Source of the DNA: Zoroaster sp. YZ-2022
Lineage: Eukaryota > Echinodermata > Asteroidea > Forcipulatida > Zoroasteridae
Reading direction: 5' to 3'
DNA: 64,000 bases
Assembly: GCA_029582265.1 (NCBI GenBank)
Contig: CM055834.1
Location: 1,364,001 to 1,428,000 of the forward strand
Shown: positions 24,801 to 39,800 of the stretch, piece by piece
Layout: every line of letters starts with the position of its first letter
Numbering within the stretch: the first letter of the stretch is position 1
Made by a program: the position numbers and the translations under genes
The notes under the pieces: generated by a model
What the model was told of the DNA's origin: nothing
Seen by the model: only the letters and a program-made list of their open reading frames with translations
The model's database searches: none

Positions 24801-27800
24801 TGAAGAGAAACATTTGGGCTTCCAGTTTAGTACTACCGAAGTCCCCCCCCAAGAAATCTGTGTTCCAACCCCCTCCCCCCAGGGAACCTTCACTGATTCC
24901 GGTCTCAAGTACTTCAGTTGCTGTTAATGTTGAACACATCAGCCCTAACCACCCCAAAACCATTCAAACTCCAACAGCAGGTTTTGTTGGATTTTGATGG
25001 ACTCGGCACTGTATAGCCAAGACAGGGATACTTTACATGGGGCCAGGTGTCCCAATTCCAGCTAAGTCCAACAGTTGGGTGGTAGTGTTACTGCATGGTG
25101 TTGTATTTTGATGGACTCGGCACTGTATAGCCCAGACAGGGATACTTTTACATGGGGCTGGGTGTCCCAAGTCCAACATTTGGTTGGTAGTGTTTGTGCA
25201 TGGTGTTGGATTTTGGCGGATTGAGGGAGGTTCTTAGCCAAAATAGCTAGGGGGTTAGGGTTAATTCAAGTCGAGGTTTTGGAATTTAAGCAGTGTATAT
25301 AGATGAATATCATCAGGGATTATCGAGCCTGGTTGCAGGGAAAACTTGAGATTTTACCAAATTTGAGATTTGAAAGATTTATTTATTTATCTTTTTATAA
25401 TCGAAGCACAAAAGAAACTGACTTGGTACATTAATACAACATTTTGAGTGAACAAAGAAAAAAAAAATTACTTGAGCGGGATTTGAACCTGCGACCTCCA
25501 TCCAGGTTAACGTGTCGGTGCTGTACCAACTGAGCCATCTAAGCCCTTTGTTGGCGGTCTCCGTATCTTGTCAGTTATCTTTGTTCGGGGGGTGCTAGTC
25601 AGAAGTCACTGAACCAAAGTGTGGCTCATACAGCCAGGCATCATGCACCGTGTTACAGTACAACCTGTGAAGCGACAGTCTGGATCACTAGAAGAGGATA
25701 CAACTTTGTTGATATCATATCAGAAGTCTATTTACCTATATGAAGTGTGCCACTCGTGTACTAACCCAGTCCACGGTATAGTACTCCAAGAACAATGGAT
25801 TTGGCCCATTGGTGAGGTTTTGTTCCACAAACTGACGCGCAAGGTCTCAAAAAAGAAGCAGTGCAGTCTGGGAGACTTAACCGGCGTGTAAAGAGAACTG
25901 TATCTCGCGCGCGTACCTTAGCGTTTATCGAACGAGCCCATAGTTCGCCCCACAGATGGTTCGCCTGCGTCTAGTTTAAGATTGCTTCTAGTTCTCTAGG
26001 AACTAGCTTCATGTGGAAATGCCTATCCCATGATGTCCCACGGCAGGCCGGGCAGGGGGAGCAAAACCCATAACTAAGCTTGTTATGTGTGCGTGCATTT
26101 GGAGTACAATGTTATAGTGTTGATTACAGCAGGCTGGCACACTTCATGTAGGTAATAGACTTCTGATATAATCACAGGCTTCCTAGCGAAACCTATAAAA
26201 ACCTATTCCAAAAACCTATATTACCTATAAAAACCTATATTTTTAATCTCCTGCAAAACATTTTCAACTTTTTCATAAAATCCTCATGGCTTTGAAGGCA
26301 AATTATTTCCTATTAGAGATGAAGCCAAAACAGTAGCCAAATCTTAGCAATTTACCAAAAAGTGTTACTTAACACTGTATAATCATGGGAAATAACCTAT
26401 AAAAGCCTGGATTTTGGCATTTGGTAAACCTATAATAACCTACATGTACATTTTGCTCAAAAAACTGTTTGGTAGATTAGGCACTGGGAGGCCTGTAATC
26501 AAATCAACCACAAGGGGGACTGACTAGGTACAACAAAACCTTTTTGGGAATCATTTTCATGAGAATGTCCCATATGTCTTGGTAGATATTGATGAGTGTG
26601 ATGGCTCCATCTCTGATATCTGCAAGGGGGGAGAATGCCGCAACACCCTCGGAGGATTCCAGTGTATCTGCCTACCAGGATACACGCTGAGTGAAGATGG
26701 GACAAGCTGCTTGGGAGTAGTTGGTAAGGAATTTTTTTTTTTAAAGTTCAGGATGGGAGGGAGGGGGGGGGGCTCGGTTTTACTTTTTGTATTCTCATTC
26801 CCACAATCACTTAAACATTTCTTTTGGCACATTTTGGTGGAATAGTTTATTTTTGATGTTGTGAATATTTGATTTTGTTGATGGCGGAAGTTTTATGAAG
26901 ATTTTCAAGTTTAGGTTTTAGAGATTTTTTTTGGCTATATATTTCTCACACTCAACTACAAATTTCTTTTGGAACATTTTTGGTAATACGTTATTTTTGT
27001 TTGTTTTTGAGGATAGTCTAACTAGCTCATCTGGAGTAAGTTTTAAGAAGATTTTAAAATATTTAGAATTAAGAATTGTTTTGGCTCTTACCCACACATG
27101 CATAACAATTTGTTTTGGTACATTTTTGTGGATATTACTTTTTTGATGATAGTTCATTTGGAGGGGAAAAAAAAAAGTTTAGGATGTGCATTTCAACAAA
27201 TCAATCTTTTCATCAGTGAAGGACTTTACTGTGTAGCAAAAAAAAAAAAAATTGACACAGCTACAAATCCAAATTGCCCATAAGGATGACTATCTATGCG
27301 GAAGTGTCTATTACGTCGTATCAGTGCAACAAGGTCGTATCATAGTTACGACCTTGTTGCAGACATGGATTTTGCTCAGTGCAACAAGGTCGTATCTTTT
27401 TACGCAAAACCTATGGCAAAATCCGAGACTTCTCGGCTTTGACCATAATGCATAACAGCCATGAAAAGGTCAAAAACTGACCCCAGGGACCAGTTTGGGG
27501 GACCAGTTTTCATGTCGCTATGTAAAACATTTTCTCTAGATTTTGCTGGAAAAAGAAAAATCATGAAACGTTGTTGGGAACATTGTTGATTTCACGATAA
27601 ATTTGGGAGGTCACTTTTGAAAATTGGGTCCAAGTTTAGGGTTTTGTCAGAGCCAGTCACATATGACCTTGTTGCATTTTTTTAAAATATGGCAGGATGA
27701 TTAGTATTAAGGCAATGTTATGATATTCTGTTTAATCTTTTTTTTACAGTCCCTCCCACGGGTCTTTGTTTCGTCCGCTACGACCCATTGGCCGATGAGT

Positions 27801-30800
27801 GCTCGGCTGAGCTTACTCGCACAATGACAATGCAGCAGTGTTGCTGTTCTTTGAGTCAAGCACAGGGTTACGGATCCAGCCGGCATTCATGTCAGCACTG
27901 CCCGAGACGGAATGATGGTAGGGGGATGTCGTCTTGTTATCATATTGAATAAGTACCCTCCTACAATCAGTGCAATTTTTGAAACAACCCATTCAGGCCA
28001 CTCCAAGCCATTAGCTGTTGCCAGTGGCCTCCTATGGTTAACCTTCTGTGCACTATCACAGTACTGAGATTACAGGGTAAAGTGGTCTCCCATTGATACA
28101 TTGCAGACCATACTAATATGTTCAAACATTTACAGTGGCCTTGGGTGGCACACAGTTGATTTTGTAAGATTACTTGGAAAGGATAGCAGGCTTGTACATG
28201 TATGTACTGAAGGTTGCTCAAGAGCAGAATTTTGTGGATCGGAGTGGCCTCCATGTGTAGGAGGGTTAAAAGTTGACTCGTATGGGTAGATGTGGCAGAG
28301 AGATGTCTAATTGGCTGTAGTCAAGCCGTAGTCGTGATTATCTTCCGTTGCTGGCCTAGTGACTTTCAGTTTAGTCAAAACAGGGGATTAGTTTGTTAAG
28401 AGTGAACAAAGACGAATTTACTTGAGCAGGATTTGAACCTGCGACCTCCGGGTTAGGGTAGTTTTGTCATTGGGCAAGCTCGGGTGGTTGAGATGTTAAG
28501 ATGTCTGCACTAGTAAGCGTGGGTTCGAATTCCGCCCGAGCCACCTGTGAAGTTTTTTTCACAGACACTCGGAAAGCACCGAGTATATAGTCGGTGTAAG
28601 GGCAAAAATCAAATCAATTGTTTATCACCCGAGACAAGGATTTCATTAACCCACTGCAAATTTATGAACAAGCCGTTTGAGGCCACTCCAAGCCATTGCT
28701 ATGGAAGGCAGTGGCTCCTAATGGCTATACTGCATAGTAACATAATACCTCATATGTCTGTTGGTTTTAGTGGTTTGTGATTGATGTATTGCAGGGGCAT
28801 ACTATTACATGTATGTTCCAGTCTCAGTGGCCAGTAGCTGGTGGTGGCTTACTATTGACATGTAGGACACCAGTGGTCTACAGTGGTATACAAGTGTTTT
28901 CGTACATGCATGTATGTAATTGGAGATTACAGTGGTCTCCAGTGGCCTCAGAGTTTTACATACAAGATTACTTAAAAGGGTTAGTGTGGCTTGTATGCAC
29001 AAATGATATGTGTACAACATATTGGACATTTAGTGGTTGGGAGTGGCCTCCGCGTGTAGCAGGGTTAAACTATAGGATAGTTTCTGGTGCAGTTTTGCCA
29101 ACGTAACCGATCATGTATTATACAAATAATGAATGTTTATGAGTGCAATGGTGAGAATATTTTCATGAGTTGAATGGAACATTCCATCTTTCAACGAATG
29201 AAAATATTCTCTCCATTGCACGAATGCAAAACATTCATTATTTATTTTATATAACATCCAAGTAGATCTTTGTCATTTGATTGGAGGATAAAACTATAAG
29301 AATAAACAAAATATAGAAGATTGTATTCTGGCATCCACTACTTTATTTTTCGGCTTATGACGCACAGTTTGCTCGAATGGCTGTGTCTTGTCAAAAGAGG
29401 GCGTTTTTTACTGAATGCATGATGTGATCTAGCGTGCAATAGATATAATGGGATGGAACAAAAATGCACGGTGAATGGAAGCAAAATGCACGGTGAATGG
29501 AACCAAAATGCACGGTTTATGACGTAGGCCATGTAATGGTTTGATCAATGAATGCTGCGTGACCTACAATCTTCCAAATCAAAATGACAAGGATCTACTT
29601 GGGAGTTATATAAAAAATGGCTTAAAAACTGTCAATCCCCATTCCAGCTGCTTATGCCGCACTCTGCAGACAGCAACCCCCAGAAATGCTTGGCTACTGC
29701 ACTGACAACCCCAATGCCTGCACCAACAGCAAATGTGTCTCCGGGGTCGGTTCCAGCTACCAGTGCGTGTGCAACGAGGGTTTCCAGAGGCAGACCCATG
29801 ACACTTGTATCGGTGAGTGAAACCTTCGAACGCGTGCTGCTTGGGTGACGGGCCCCCGATTTGTTTTAAGTTCTTTTCCCCGAGAAAATGTTCTCCATCC
29901 CTTCTCAGAGAGAGATATGTGCCGAGGCAAGTACCCATGTACCTGTGAGTAATCCTTGAACACATTGATGTGCGTGGGAGGAACCTTCAGGAGATATCGG
30001 TGGAGTACTGACACTACTTCTTATATTTGTCCCGATTTGTTCATGTTCTTCCCAACATGTTCTCCATTCCCCTCTTGGAGACATGTGCAGAACACGTATG
30101 TGGGTGAGTAAACCTTGAATGGAGAAAGAGTACACACTTATGTCAAGTATTCTGGTATTTATGTTCTCAATTATATCTTGGAGACATGTGTGGACTTAGT
30201 TAACCCACCCTCAAACCTCCCCCCCCCCCCACACACACACACACACACACACAGTCGTGTTTATGGTGTAAACCGAGGACACCCTATTGTTCCCCTCTTT
30301 TGTTCCCTTTGTTGTTGGACTCTAACTTTTTGAGGCTTCTCCCATTAGATTTGTACACGTTTACATACCGAGGACACCCTCCGCATACTGAGGACATATT
30401 GTTCCCTTTTGTTAAGTGTCCTCGGTTTACACCATAAACACGTACACACACACACACACACATGGTTCAATTATCAGCAGTGCAGACAAAATATGTGGGA
30501 AACTCTCCATTTGCTTTTCACATCATTCCTTTCAACCAGATTTTCCCACATACTTCCATTCAAGCAACAAAATTCCACTTGCGAATTTACCACTTGGGTT
30601 AAGCATTTCCATGACGACGACGACGACTGTTGGTTATACGCTTGGCATTTAATGCCTACTGAAGACGGTCAGAGTATATTGATCGAAATGTCAAGTTTCT
30701 CACACCACAGGTTATTCTCAGAACCAAAACGGCAATAACTACTAAGAGCTCATGTGTTTGTTTGTTGTAAACTTCCGGTTCAATCAAAGAGGGGTGTGAT

Positions 30801-33800
30801 TTTTCTGGATTTTTCCGGATTTTCTGATTTTTTTACAAATCGCAGTGTTGTGATCCTCTGGATTTTAAAGAGTTAAGGAAAGCAAAGCAAACGCTCAGAA
30901 CTATAGATTTCACCCCAGCACTGTTCACAACAGCGGCCCCAATACCCCCCAGCAAAATTTACATGGATTTTCCAAAACTGCCCAATCACAACCCTCATGA
31001 TGTTATCATTGATGATGTCACAATCATATTTTGCAAAGGTGTATCATCCTTTATTATAACACTAACAACTTCATATTCAAAAGACATATCAATTTTGCGT
31101 TAAAATGTGTTGAATTTGAACTTCCTCTTTGGACCGGAAGTAAAATTCAGATCAGGTGATTTGAAGGTCATATGTATGACACAATAAAACTTCCTCGTGA
31201 TCATGAAAAAAATAACGTTAGTAGCCAATTACATGGTGCTACCACAGACTTTTCATCGACAGTGCTTCCACTATGTAACGCTTTAAATCCTAGTTAGTAG
31301 AGAAAAAAAATTGCTTACATGAACCTGTTTGAAGGACTGTAAAAAAATCGGCCTAAGGTCTTGGCAGTTTGTAATTAATTCTGCAGCAACTGAACTAATC
31401 AAAGACATCTTTGTGTTTCTTTTTTTTTGGGGGGGGTTTGTGCCGGTAACAGATATTAACGAATGCTACGATGTAGGACGTTGTATCAACGGACAGTGTA
31501 ACAACGTTGAAGGGTCGTACTATTGCATTTGCAAACCGGGCTTTGACCTCACCGAAGACAGGATATCGTGTGCAGGTAGGTTTGCCATCAGTTAGAGTAC
31601 CTCATACCTCCCTCATACTACTAACTCCAGGGGACATGTTCTCTGAGGAGACATACCTGCTAAAGCATAGGCAAATATACCCCCATGCATTGCTTCTTGG
31701 TCTAGCTAGCAGTCACCATTCACATTTTCCTTGTACATGTACGTTCACCATGTCATCAATCTATGTAGTTGCATTATTAGGCTAAAAAAGTCTCCGGTGT
31801 CTGGTCTCCGCGCGCATCGGCATTTTTAGTTTTCTTTTTTTTGTGCTATGAAACGATGTCCAATTGCAGCCAAAATTGCTGGATCGGTTGGAATTCTGCC
31901 ATGCTGTCTTTTACACGTAGGGGTATGAACGTTTGCCCGATTTGTGAGGGGAAATTGTATATGGGAAATTTGGTCCCCGCGTATACAATAATATATCACA
32001 TATTTCCCTGTTGGCAAAAAAAAAAAAAAAAGGCTGAAAAAAAAAAAAGTGTGTTACCGCACCGATTTTGAAGTCGCCTGATGACCAGTAACCCAAGACT
32101 TTTTTTTTGGCCTGATGCATTTTCCACATTAGAATGGACTAAGGGAGGAGGGCCAAAGTCATGGTACAGCCAAGCCTTTGAGAAGCCTGGCCAGGCCCAG
32201 GCTACCTGGACTCCTAATCTGTCTTTTGTGAGTCGTAATCCTGTAACAATACAGTAACCTGCCAATCAGCATAACCTGGGCTTCTGGAGGGCCTAGCCCA
32301 GCCAAGTAGAGCTCCATTATAATGGCTGCAGTTGTGAACAAAAGATAGCTGAGATGTATTCATTAGTAAAGGGTCTATTGTGCTCAGCTAGGGGATTATA
32401 TAGGCTCATAGGCCTGGGCAAAGCCTGGGCCTGGCTGGGCTTGCCTGTACTATGACTTTGGCCCTCCTCCCTAAGTATGGATGCATATACAGAAATTTTT
32501 ACCCCCCCCCCCCCCCCCCCCCCTTTAAAGAGGTGTTTTTGTAATAGCGTCATTGAACTGCTCATCTGTCCCAGGACTCAAATTTCAGGAACAAAGTCTA
32601 CTACACAATAAAAGTATATAACTCAAGAATTCTCTTAGACCGGAAATATTTTTTTTAAAACTAAGACTAGTGCCAGGACCTTAAGAAGGAAATCATTAAG
32701 ATAGAATGTCTATTTTGATTGCTTATAGTTATGTCTTCCTCTGACGTAATACGTGTGTATCTAATAATCAGTTATGTGATCAATGAAACCTGTCCTTAGG
32801 ATATCCTCTCACGATATTGTGAATGGTTTGTCACGTAAAGAGGAAATACATTTTTTGTTTACCAAGACCGGGGACTAATGAAGGAAGTTATGAAGATAGA
32901 ACGTCTGTTTTGATTGCGGATAATAGTGTCTTCCACCTACGTAATACATAGTGCATCTCAATCGGTCATGCAATCAATGGTAGCCCTGTCCTTAGGATAT
33001 CCTCTTGTAGTACTGTTGTGGATGGCTGTCATATAAATGGTTCATTTAATCGCCTCGTTCATTTCCATCAGATCTGAGAGACTTCATTGCAAACACTGTG
33101 CAGCATTCAGCGCTGATCTGTAATGGTATGCAAAGCTTGTTGGCACACCCCCATCCCAACCATACAATGTTCAGCTAAAATAAAAATTTTAAATAAACAT
33201 TTGGGAGTGCGATTTTTTTTTTTTTTTCTTTTTTTAAATAAGTTTTATAATTTTATAATTTTTAATTGTTAATTTTGTTTTATCCCAGCCAAATACAAAG
33301 CACTCAACATTGGATGGGGGGAGGGGGAGGGGGAGGTGTTCAGGGTGTTCAAAATGACAGTAAAAATGCCCCTGGGCATTGGGCATACTGTATCCACCTT
33401 GTTCTATTAACAAAAAAATCTAACAATGTAAATGTACTATGTGAGCTATGACCTATAAATGAAAGTAAATTGATAACTTGTTTATTTATACTCAAAGTAA
33501 ACAATAACAAATTCCTCTAAAAAAAAACTTCCAAGCCTGTGTTTTCCCCCTCGAGTAACCAGCCCAACTTCATTCAAAATGAAAACACACAAATTACCAT
33601 TTCTTTAGAAACTATGACTAGTTGAATCCTGACAAATTCCACTGATTCTTAGGGAGGAGGGCCAAAGTCGTGGTACAGCCAAGCCTTTGAGAAGCCTGGC
33701 CAGGCCCTGGCTTTGCCCATCAGGCCTATATGGGCCTATTATATACAATGCCCTAGCTGAGCACAAAAGACCCTTTACTAATGAATAGATCTCAAATAGC

Positions 33801-36800
33801 TCTTATTGTTAACACAGACATGACTGACACCTCAGCTGTCTTTTGTTCACAACTGCAGCCATTATAATGGAGCTCTACTTGGGTGGGCTAGGCCCTCCAG
33901 AAGCCCAGGTTATGGTGATTGGCAGGTACTACACTGTTACAAGAATAGCACTCACAAAAGTCAGATTAAGAGGCCAGGTAGCCCGGGCCTGGCCCGGCTT
34001 CTCAAAGACTTAGCTGTACCATGACTTTGGCCCTCCTCCCTTAGCCTGCACTGTAGGCCTATGGTTTCATGTATTATTTGGGGGGGGGGGGGGGCTGGTA
34101 GGCAGATATCAGAAGAGGTACATGCACTAGAGGTTGTAACTGCCGACTGGAAACAGGATCCCGGTGTCCTTTGTACAGGAAAAGGTGGAAGTTGTAGGCT
34201 TATATTGTACACAATTTTGGTCACTCGGATAAACCCTAGACTGATGGCAATTGTGTGATCAAAACATACCAGTTAGGGTTATAGACTTGATTATAGAGTA
34301 GCACCAACAGCCAACAGAGGGAATCGATATCCTGAGTATTAACAGTTCAGATGCCTTAAAGGGACTTTAGGCACCCAAAAAGTATCCAGTTTCTGGTCAT
34401 AGGTCGGCTTCAAAATTGGTACACGTGACCCTTTTTTTTTTTTTTTTTTTTTTTGGGGGGGGGGGGTATATTTTTTTTTGGGCCAACCAGTGAAATATGT
34501 GATATATACATATGGTTGTTGGAAGCTGATTAAAGTTTCTATACACAAAGTATGGTGGCTGAGAGAGGCCTCACTATTCGGGCAAATGTTCATACCCCTA
34601 TGTGAAAAAGTCGTTTAAAACACAGCACGGCAGAATTCCAATCGATACAGTTGTTTTGGCTGCAGTTGGACATTGTTTCATAGCAAAACAAGAAAGAAAA
34701 GAAAACTAAAAATGCAGACTTGCGGGTCTGAGGCGATGCGCACAGAGATCAGAAACTGGAGACTTTTTTTTTAGGAGGGGGGGCCTTGGGGATTAGGGGA
34801 TAATTAACCTTTATCACACTGTGGCCACTCTTGAATTGTCAGATTCCCAGTATGCTAGTACAGTTATACAGTGGTGATTCTCGATATACATAAAGGCGCC
34901 AGACTATTTTCCCTTCCAGCCTCGGTTTGGTGACATAGAGTTGTATGAAGATACCCAAGAAACACAAGACGCTTATCATTACACTGAACTTTCTGCTTTG
35001 TGATATAAAGTACATGTATTTATTTGGATGCTAGGTTTGCAGTGCTTCAAAAGACCAGGCTTTTTTTCATTTTTTTTCTTTTGTTTTCTTTATTGGCTGG
35101 ATCGGATCTTGTTGTTGACTAACTACAGGTTTTAGGATTTGCCCTGTAACTGTTCTTGCAATGAACTTCCCTGTGGGTTGAGGGGAAAAACCCAGAAATA
35201 ATAAGGAAATGCTTATTCACATCCGAGAGGAAAACATGGTTTCCCAGCTCTCTAGTAAAAAAGGTTACATTTTTCACTGTTTTAGAATTAATTATTAAAT
35301 TTTTTGTTTTTTTGTTTTTGGAACAATTTAAGTTCAATGGTAACGGATGCATTTTATTGTTCTGAAGCACCATTCTCATCATATCCACTTCATTGATCGT
35401 ATTTAGAAATATATTTTAGATTTTGTATTATTTGAGGGGTTTTGATGATAATTTTCTTAAGTTTAGACTCTTATTCCATCATCCAATTTATATAACATAT
35501 GGGAGAAATGTATAAACTTGATATAAGCTGCACCACAGGACCAGCAAGTTAGATGGCCTAGTCCCAGCCTCCATACTGCATGACACACTCTTCTTAGTAA
35601 CCGTGTATCAGACCATATACCCCAAGGCCCCCTTCTAAATATCCAAGAGTTTTGGATTTCGAGATCACCTTGTTCTAGGGTGAAAGAGCAGTTAGATCAA
35701 GGAAAACTGAAATAGCTTGAAAAACCCCCCCGGGGACGAGGCCGCTTCCATTCATGAAGGACATCAAATTGAACATGAAATGTTGAAGGCCATGATAAAC
35801 ATGCAATGAAAGTCTGTGGACGCCCGGCCAGTCACATAACTGAAACTGATACCATGTAGGTCGGTCACAACAACAGGAATACATGAAATGACGATTCCGG
35901 AAACATGATGATTTGTAATAATAATAATAATAATAATGTGGACTTATATAGCGCACGTATCCACCAAACTGGTGCTCAAGGCGCATTACATTATTACCCC
36001 TGCTCATCAGGCTCATAAAACATTCCTGAAACCATCTCAGCTCCCTGGGGAGTATACAGCTCAATTGCTGCCATTACAGCGCATATAGGGCTAATCAAAC
36101 ACAACAACCAACTCTGCCCTCACAGGTACCCATTTACCCCTGAGTGGAGAGAAGCAGTTATGGTAAAGTGCCTTGCTCGAAGACACAAGCACCCCGGTCG
36201 TGGTTGGGATTCGAACCCACATTCTGACGACTCGGCCATCAGAACACAAATCCGATGCACTAAACCGCTCGACCATGGCACTCCACTTGTACATGTACAC
36301 TTAGAAAGTTCTGTGTCCCGTACCAGACCCTGTCCCAGGAAACCGGTTAAACAATGTCTATTTGTATTCACTAGCTGGTACGACCCAAGGATGCATATGG
36401 CTCTTTTCCTGTTTATCTAAAATGTGTCGGTGTCAAGGAATTGAGTGACCCTTTGGCATCGTGTATCATGAAATCGGAAGTAGGTTTTTTTTTTTTTTGT
36501 TAAAGAAAAAAAACAAAAACGTTTATTCCTTGGCTTGATCTAGTTCAAATAAGGAATTGTCATTATTAGATAATTGTGTTTACTTGACAGACGATTTGAC
36601 TTTTAGTGCCCTGATTGTGAGCTTATGTGGCAATAGCTGTTTCTACTTTCTGGAATCAACATCTGAAAAAAATGTCCATTTTAATCATGTCTTAGCACGA
36701 TGCAATATTAACGAACCCTGACCCTGTCTGGCACAGGAATCATGTGAAAAATCATTTTTAGTTGAATTGCCCACACATAATGCCATTTCCAGGGCCTGTC

Positions 36801-39800
36801 AAAGTTGTACTGATTGTGCAGACCGTACTGTATAATACATGTTTGGGATATGTCTGCTATTCAAGGGAGTGGAACCATTTGGTCAAACAATTTATTGTAA
36901 AATTACTGAATTATTGACTCCAAAAAAAACGATCTTGATGTGAAGATGTGAAACACACACGAGAAAGTATTCCATCTGACAGGCTGTCACTCATTTTGAA
37001 CTTTGATGGTTCATGTTGGGCCTTAATTCATTTTCCACATGCAGACCAGTCTGAATGCATTTTCACTATTTTCTCGTCAAGGACGCATCAAAATAAATTT
37101 GCACAGGTCGGTTGCTTTTACATATCTCTTCATTTATTATTAAGACAGGCATGATATTCTTCCTACTTTTGTTGGAAATCCTACCTTTTGATTTTGAAAA
37201 TCCTACCATGAAACCGGGTTCTGACTTACTTCAGGCCATGGAAACTTTCCTTGTATATCATTTCATTGTAAGTACCAAGATAAAAAAAAACAGTTTCCAT
37301 GGCTATAGAGGTAAACCACTATAGGCTAGTATATGCCTAACGATAATGGCAAACATTTTTTCCTACCTTTTCACTTTCTCACAATGTCATCTCTTTTAAG
37401 GGAGGATGGCCAAAGTCGTGGTACAGGCAAGCCTTTGAGAAGCCCAGCCAGGTCCAGGCTTTGCCCAGGCTTACAGGCCTATATAATCCTCTATCTGAGC
37501 ACAAAAGACCCTTTACTACAATGAATAGATCTTAAATAGCTCTTAATGTTAACCAGTTCGCTTCGGAGGCCGTGTATACACGGATCGGAGAGCGTCTAAA
37601 CACGCATTCCGATTTTTGTGTGTGTTACCGGGAGACTTGTCAACACGCCACACGTGGCGTGCCGTCGTGGCGGCTGACTTGTATACACGCAATCGTTTCT
37701 CGGAGTCCATGGGGTCACGGTTCGGTGGCCCCGGACAAAATGCACTGCAAACACTGAACGAGTTCACTCTTTTTGTTGATTTTTGCGTAATCCCTTTATC
37801 CAAGACCTGTTCCTTTGACGTACAAGCCAAGAATTTGTAAAGACGGATTTAATCCATTGTTTACGAGGCCTTCGATCTCTCTCCAGGTATGCCGTCTTTT
37901 CGACCGGGCGCTGGTCGCTAATAGGCCGTTGCTTCGGAGCTTGCCAACGGTCTAATTGTGCTGAACAAACACAACCGTAATTAAAAAACTAGCCATTTAA
38001 TTCTCGAAATGTCAATGAGTAAAGGTGTTTATTTGGGTGTCCGAACTTAGTTTCATTGACAAAAAAAATTATTAATGGCTAGAAATTTTTTCAGATTTTT
38101 CACTGAAAATAAACCCGCACGGGGGACCAGAAAAAATTAATATTCCTGACGTCAACTGGTTAACACAGACTGGACTGACATCTCTGATGTCTTTCATTCA
38201 CAACTGCAACTGTTATAATTGAGCTCTACTTGGCTGGGCTAGGCCCTCCAGAAGCCCAGGTTATGTTGATTGGCAGGTACTGTATTGTTACAGGATTAGG
38301 ACTCACAAAAGACAGAGTAGGAGGCCAGGTAGCCTGGCCCCGGCCGGCTTCTCAAAGGCTTGGCTGTACCATGACTTTGGCCCTCCTCCCTTATTTTGCT
38401 ATTTGAGTGAGGGCACCATGCAGGTTCTAAGGGTTAGTGACATCATATGCGTAAGGGTTATTCTACCTTACTGGTGGTGTGTAAACACAATGATTGTTTT
38501 TTTTTCCAGATATCAATGAGTGTTACCTGAACCCCAATGTCTGTCTGCACGGCACCTGCCAGAATTCAGTAGGCTCATACGAATGCCTTTGTTTCCCAGG
38601 CTACAAGCTCTCAGTAGATTCAAGATACTGTGTTGGTAAGAAAGAAACCTTTTTTTTTTCTCAAAAAGGTCCCCCGTTTGTTCAGTGCGCATCTGAGCCG
38701 TCTAGCGGGCAAAATGCACCCACGTCATGTAAGGCATCCAGTCCTTATAGGGCCCATTGGGCAATTTCGTTAAACTATTGGTCAAAACTATTCATTAAGC
38801 TTGCTTCATTCCTTTACCAGATTTAAAAATCAGTCCTATGTGGAACAGCGTCTCCAAGCAGACAAAAAGAAGTGATAATTGACAGTCCAAATACCTACAA
38901 AGCAGCTACTGTAGTCTGGAACATCAGTGCCACTGCCACGGCTTATCCCTCACTCATCCTCTCTACACAATAGGCAGTAATAAGCCCTTTTGTCTGTCCA
39001 AGGAGGGCCAGTTTGACTGGGTGCATTCAAGCATTGAACAAACCACCCCTCCCCGCTTGGCTATGCGCCTGGCAAGGTCTCTTGGTCTTACTTACTTTAC
39101 TTAATCCTCTTCATCCCTGATGGGACATAAGGCCGCAACGAGATCTCTCCACTTTTTTCGGTCTTTAGCTGCTTTTTCGGCACTCGCCCAGGTCAAGTCC
39201 ATTTCTTTAAGTTCGCTGGTTACAGTTCATCTCCATGTTGTGCGTGGGCCAACCAACTTTTCCTTTTCCTTGGTCTTGCATCTATCTTTCTTTCATAATA
39301 ATAATAATAATGTGTGGACTTATATAGTGCACGTATCCACCAATTGAGTGGTGCTCAAGGCGCATTATATTATTACCCCTGCTCATAAGGCTCATAAGGC
39401 TCATAAATCATTCCTGAAACCATTTCAGCTCCCTGGGGAGTATACAGCTCAATTGCTGCCATTACAGCGCATATAGGGCTAATCAACCAACTCTGCCCTC
39501 ACAGGTACCCATTTAACCCCTGGGTGGAGAGAAGCAATTATGGTTAAGTGTCTTGCTCAAGGACACAAGTGTCACGGCCGGGATTCGAACCCACATTCTG
39601 CTGCTAACACCAGAACTTGAGTCCGGTAAGCTAGACCGCTCGGCCACGACACTCCACTTCATAAGTAATCTTCATGCTTCAGTTAAATACCAATATGGCT
39701 GGCACAATCATGAATGAATGAATGAATGCCTGTAGATTTTTTCTGTTGAATTTAATTTCTTTTTTTTACCTCCGCCATCATTGCCCCCGTGGCTTTGCCC

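Larger units (their letters stand above)
31576..38509 (+). other. Intron 9 of window (6.9 kb), repeats only
   Basis: No exon is missing here by comparison with vertebrate fibrillin. Contents: CTCCGG MITEs (31783-32113, 34372-34775), three PIF/Harbinger-like MITEs (32143, 33653, 37399), a 607-base TTAA element inside the third, poly-C/poly-G runs (about 32500, 34080, 34440) and a SINE (35909-36286). I recognise nothing in 34800-35900 or 36300-37390. Confidence 0.6.

Noticed and set aside
25619..25891. 90-codon frame as a gene
   Set aside because: No recognisable domain, overlaps the left arm of an inverted-repeat element, and no splice or context support.
29670..29683. Alternative start of the EGF4 exon at 29670 after ctctgcag
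   Set aside because: It would put EGF4 out of frame with the phase-1 donor of the TB1 exon. Possible only if an unseen exon lies between.
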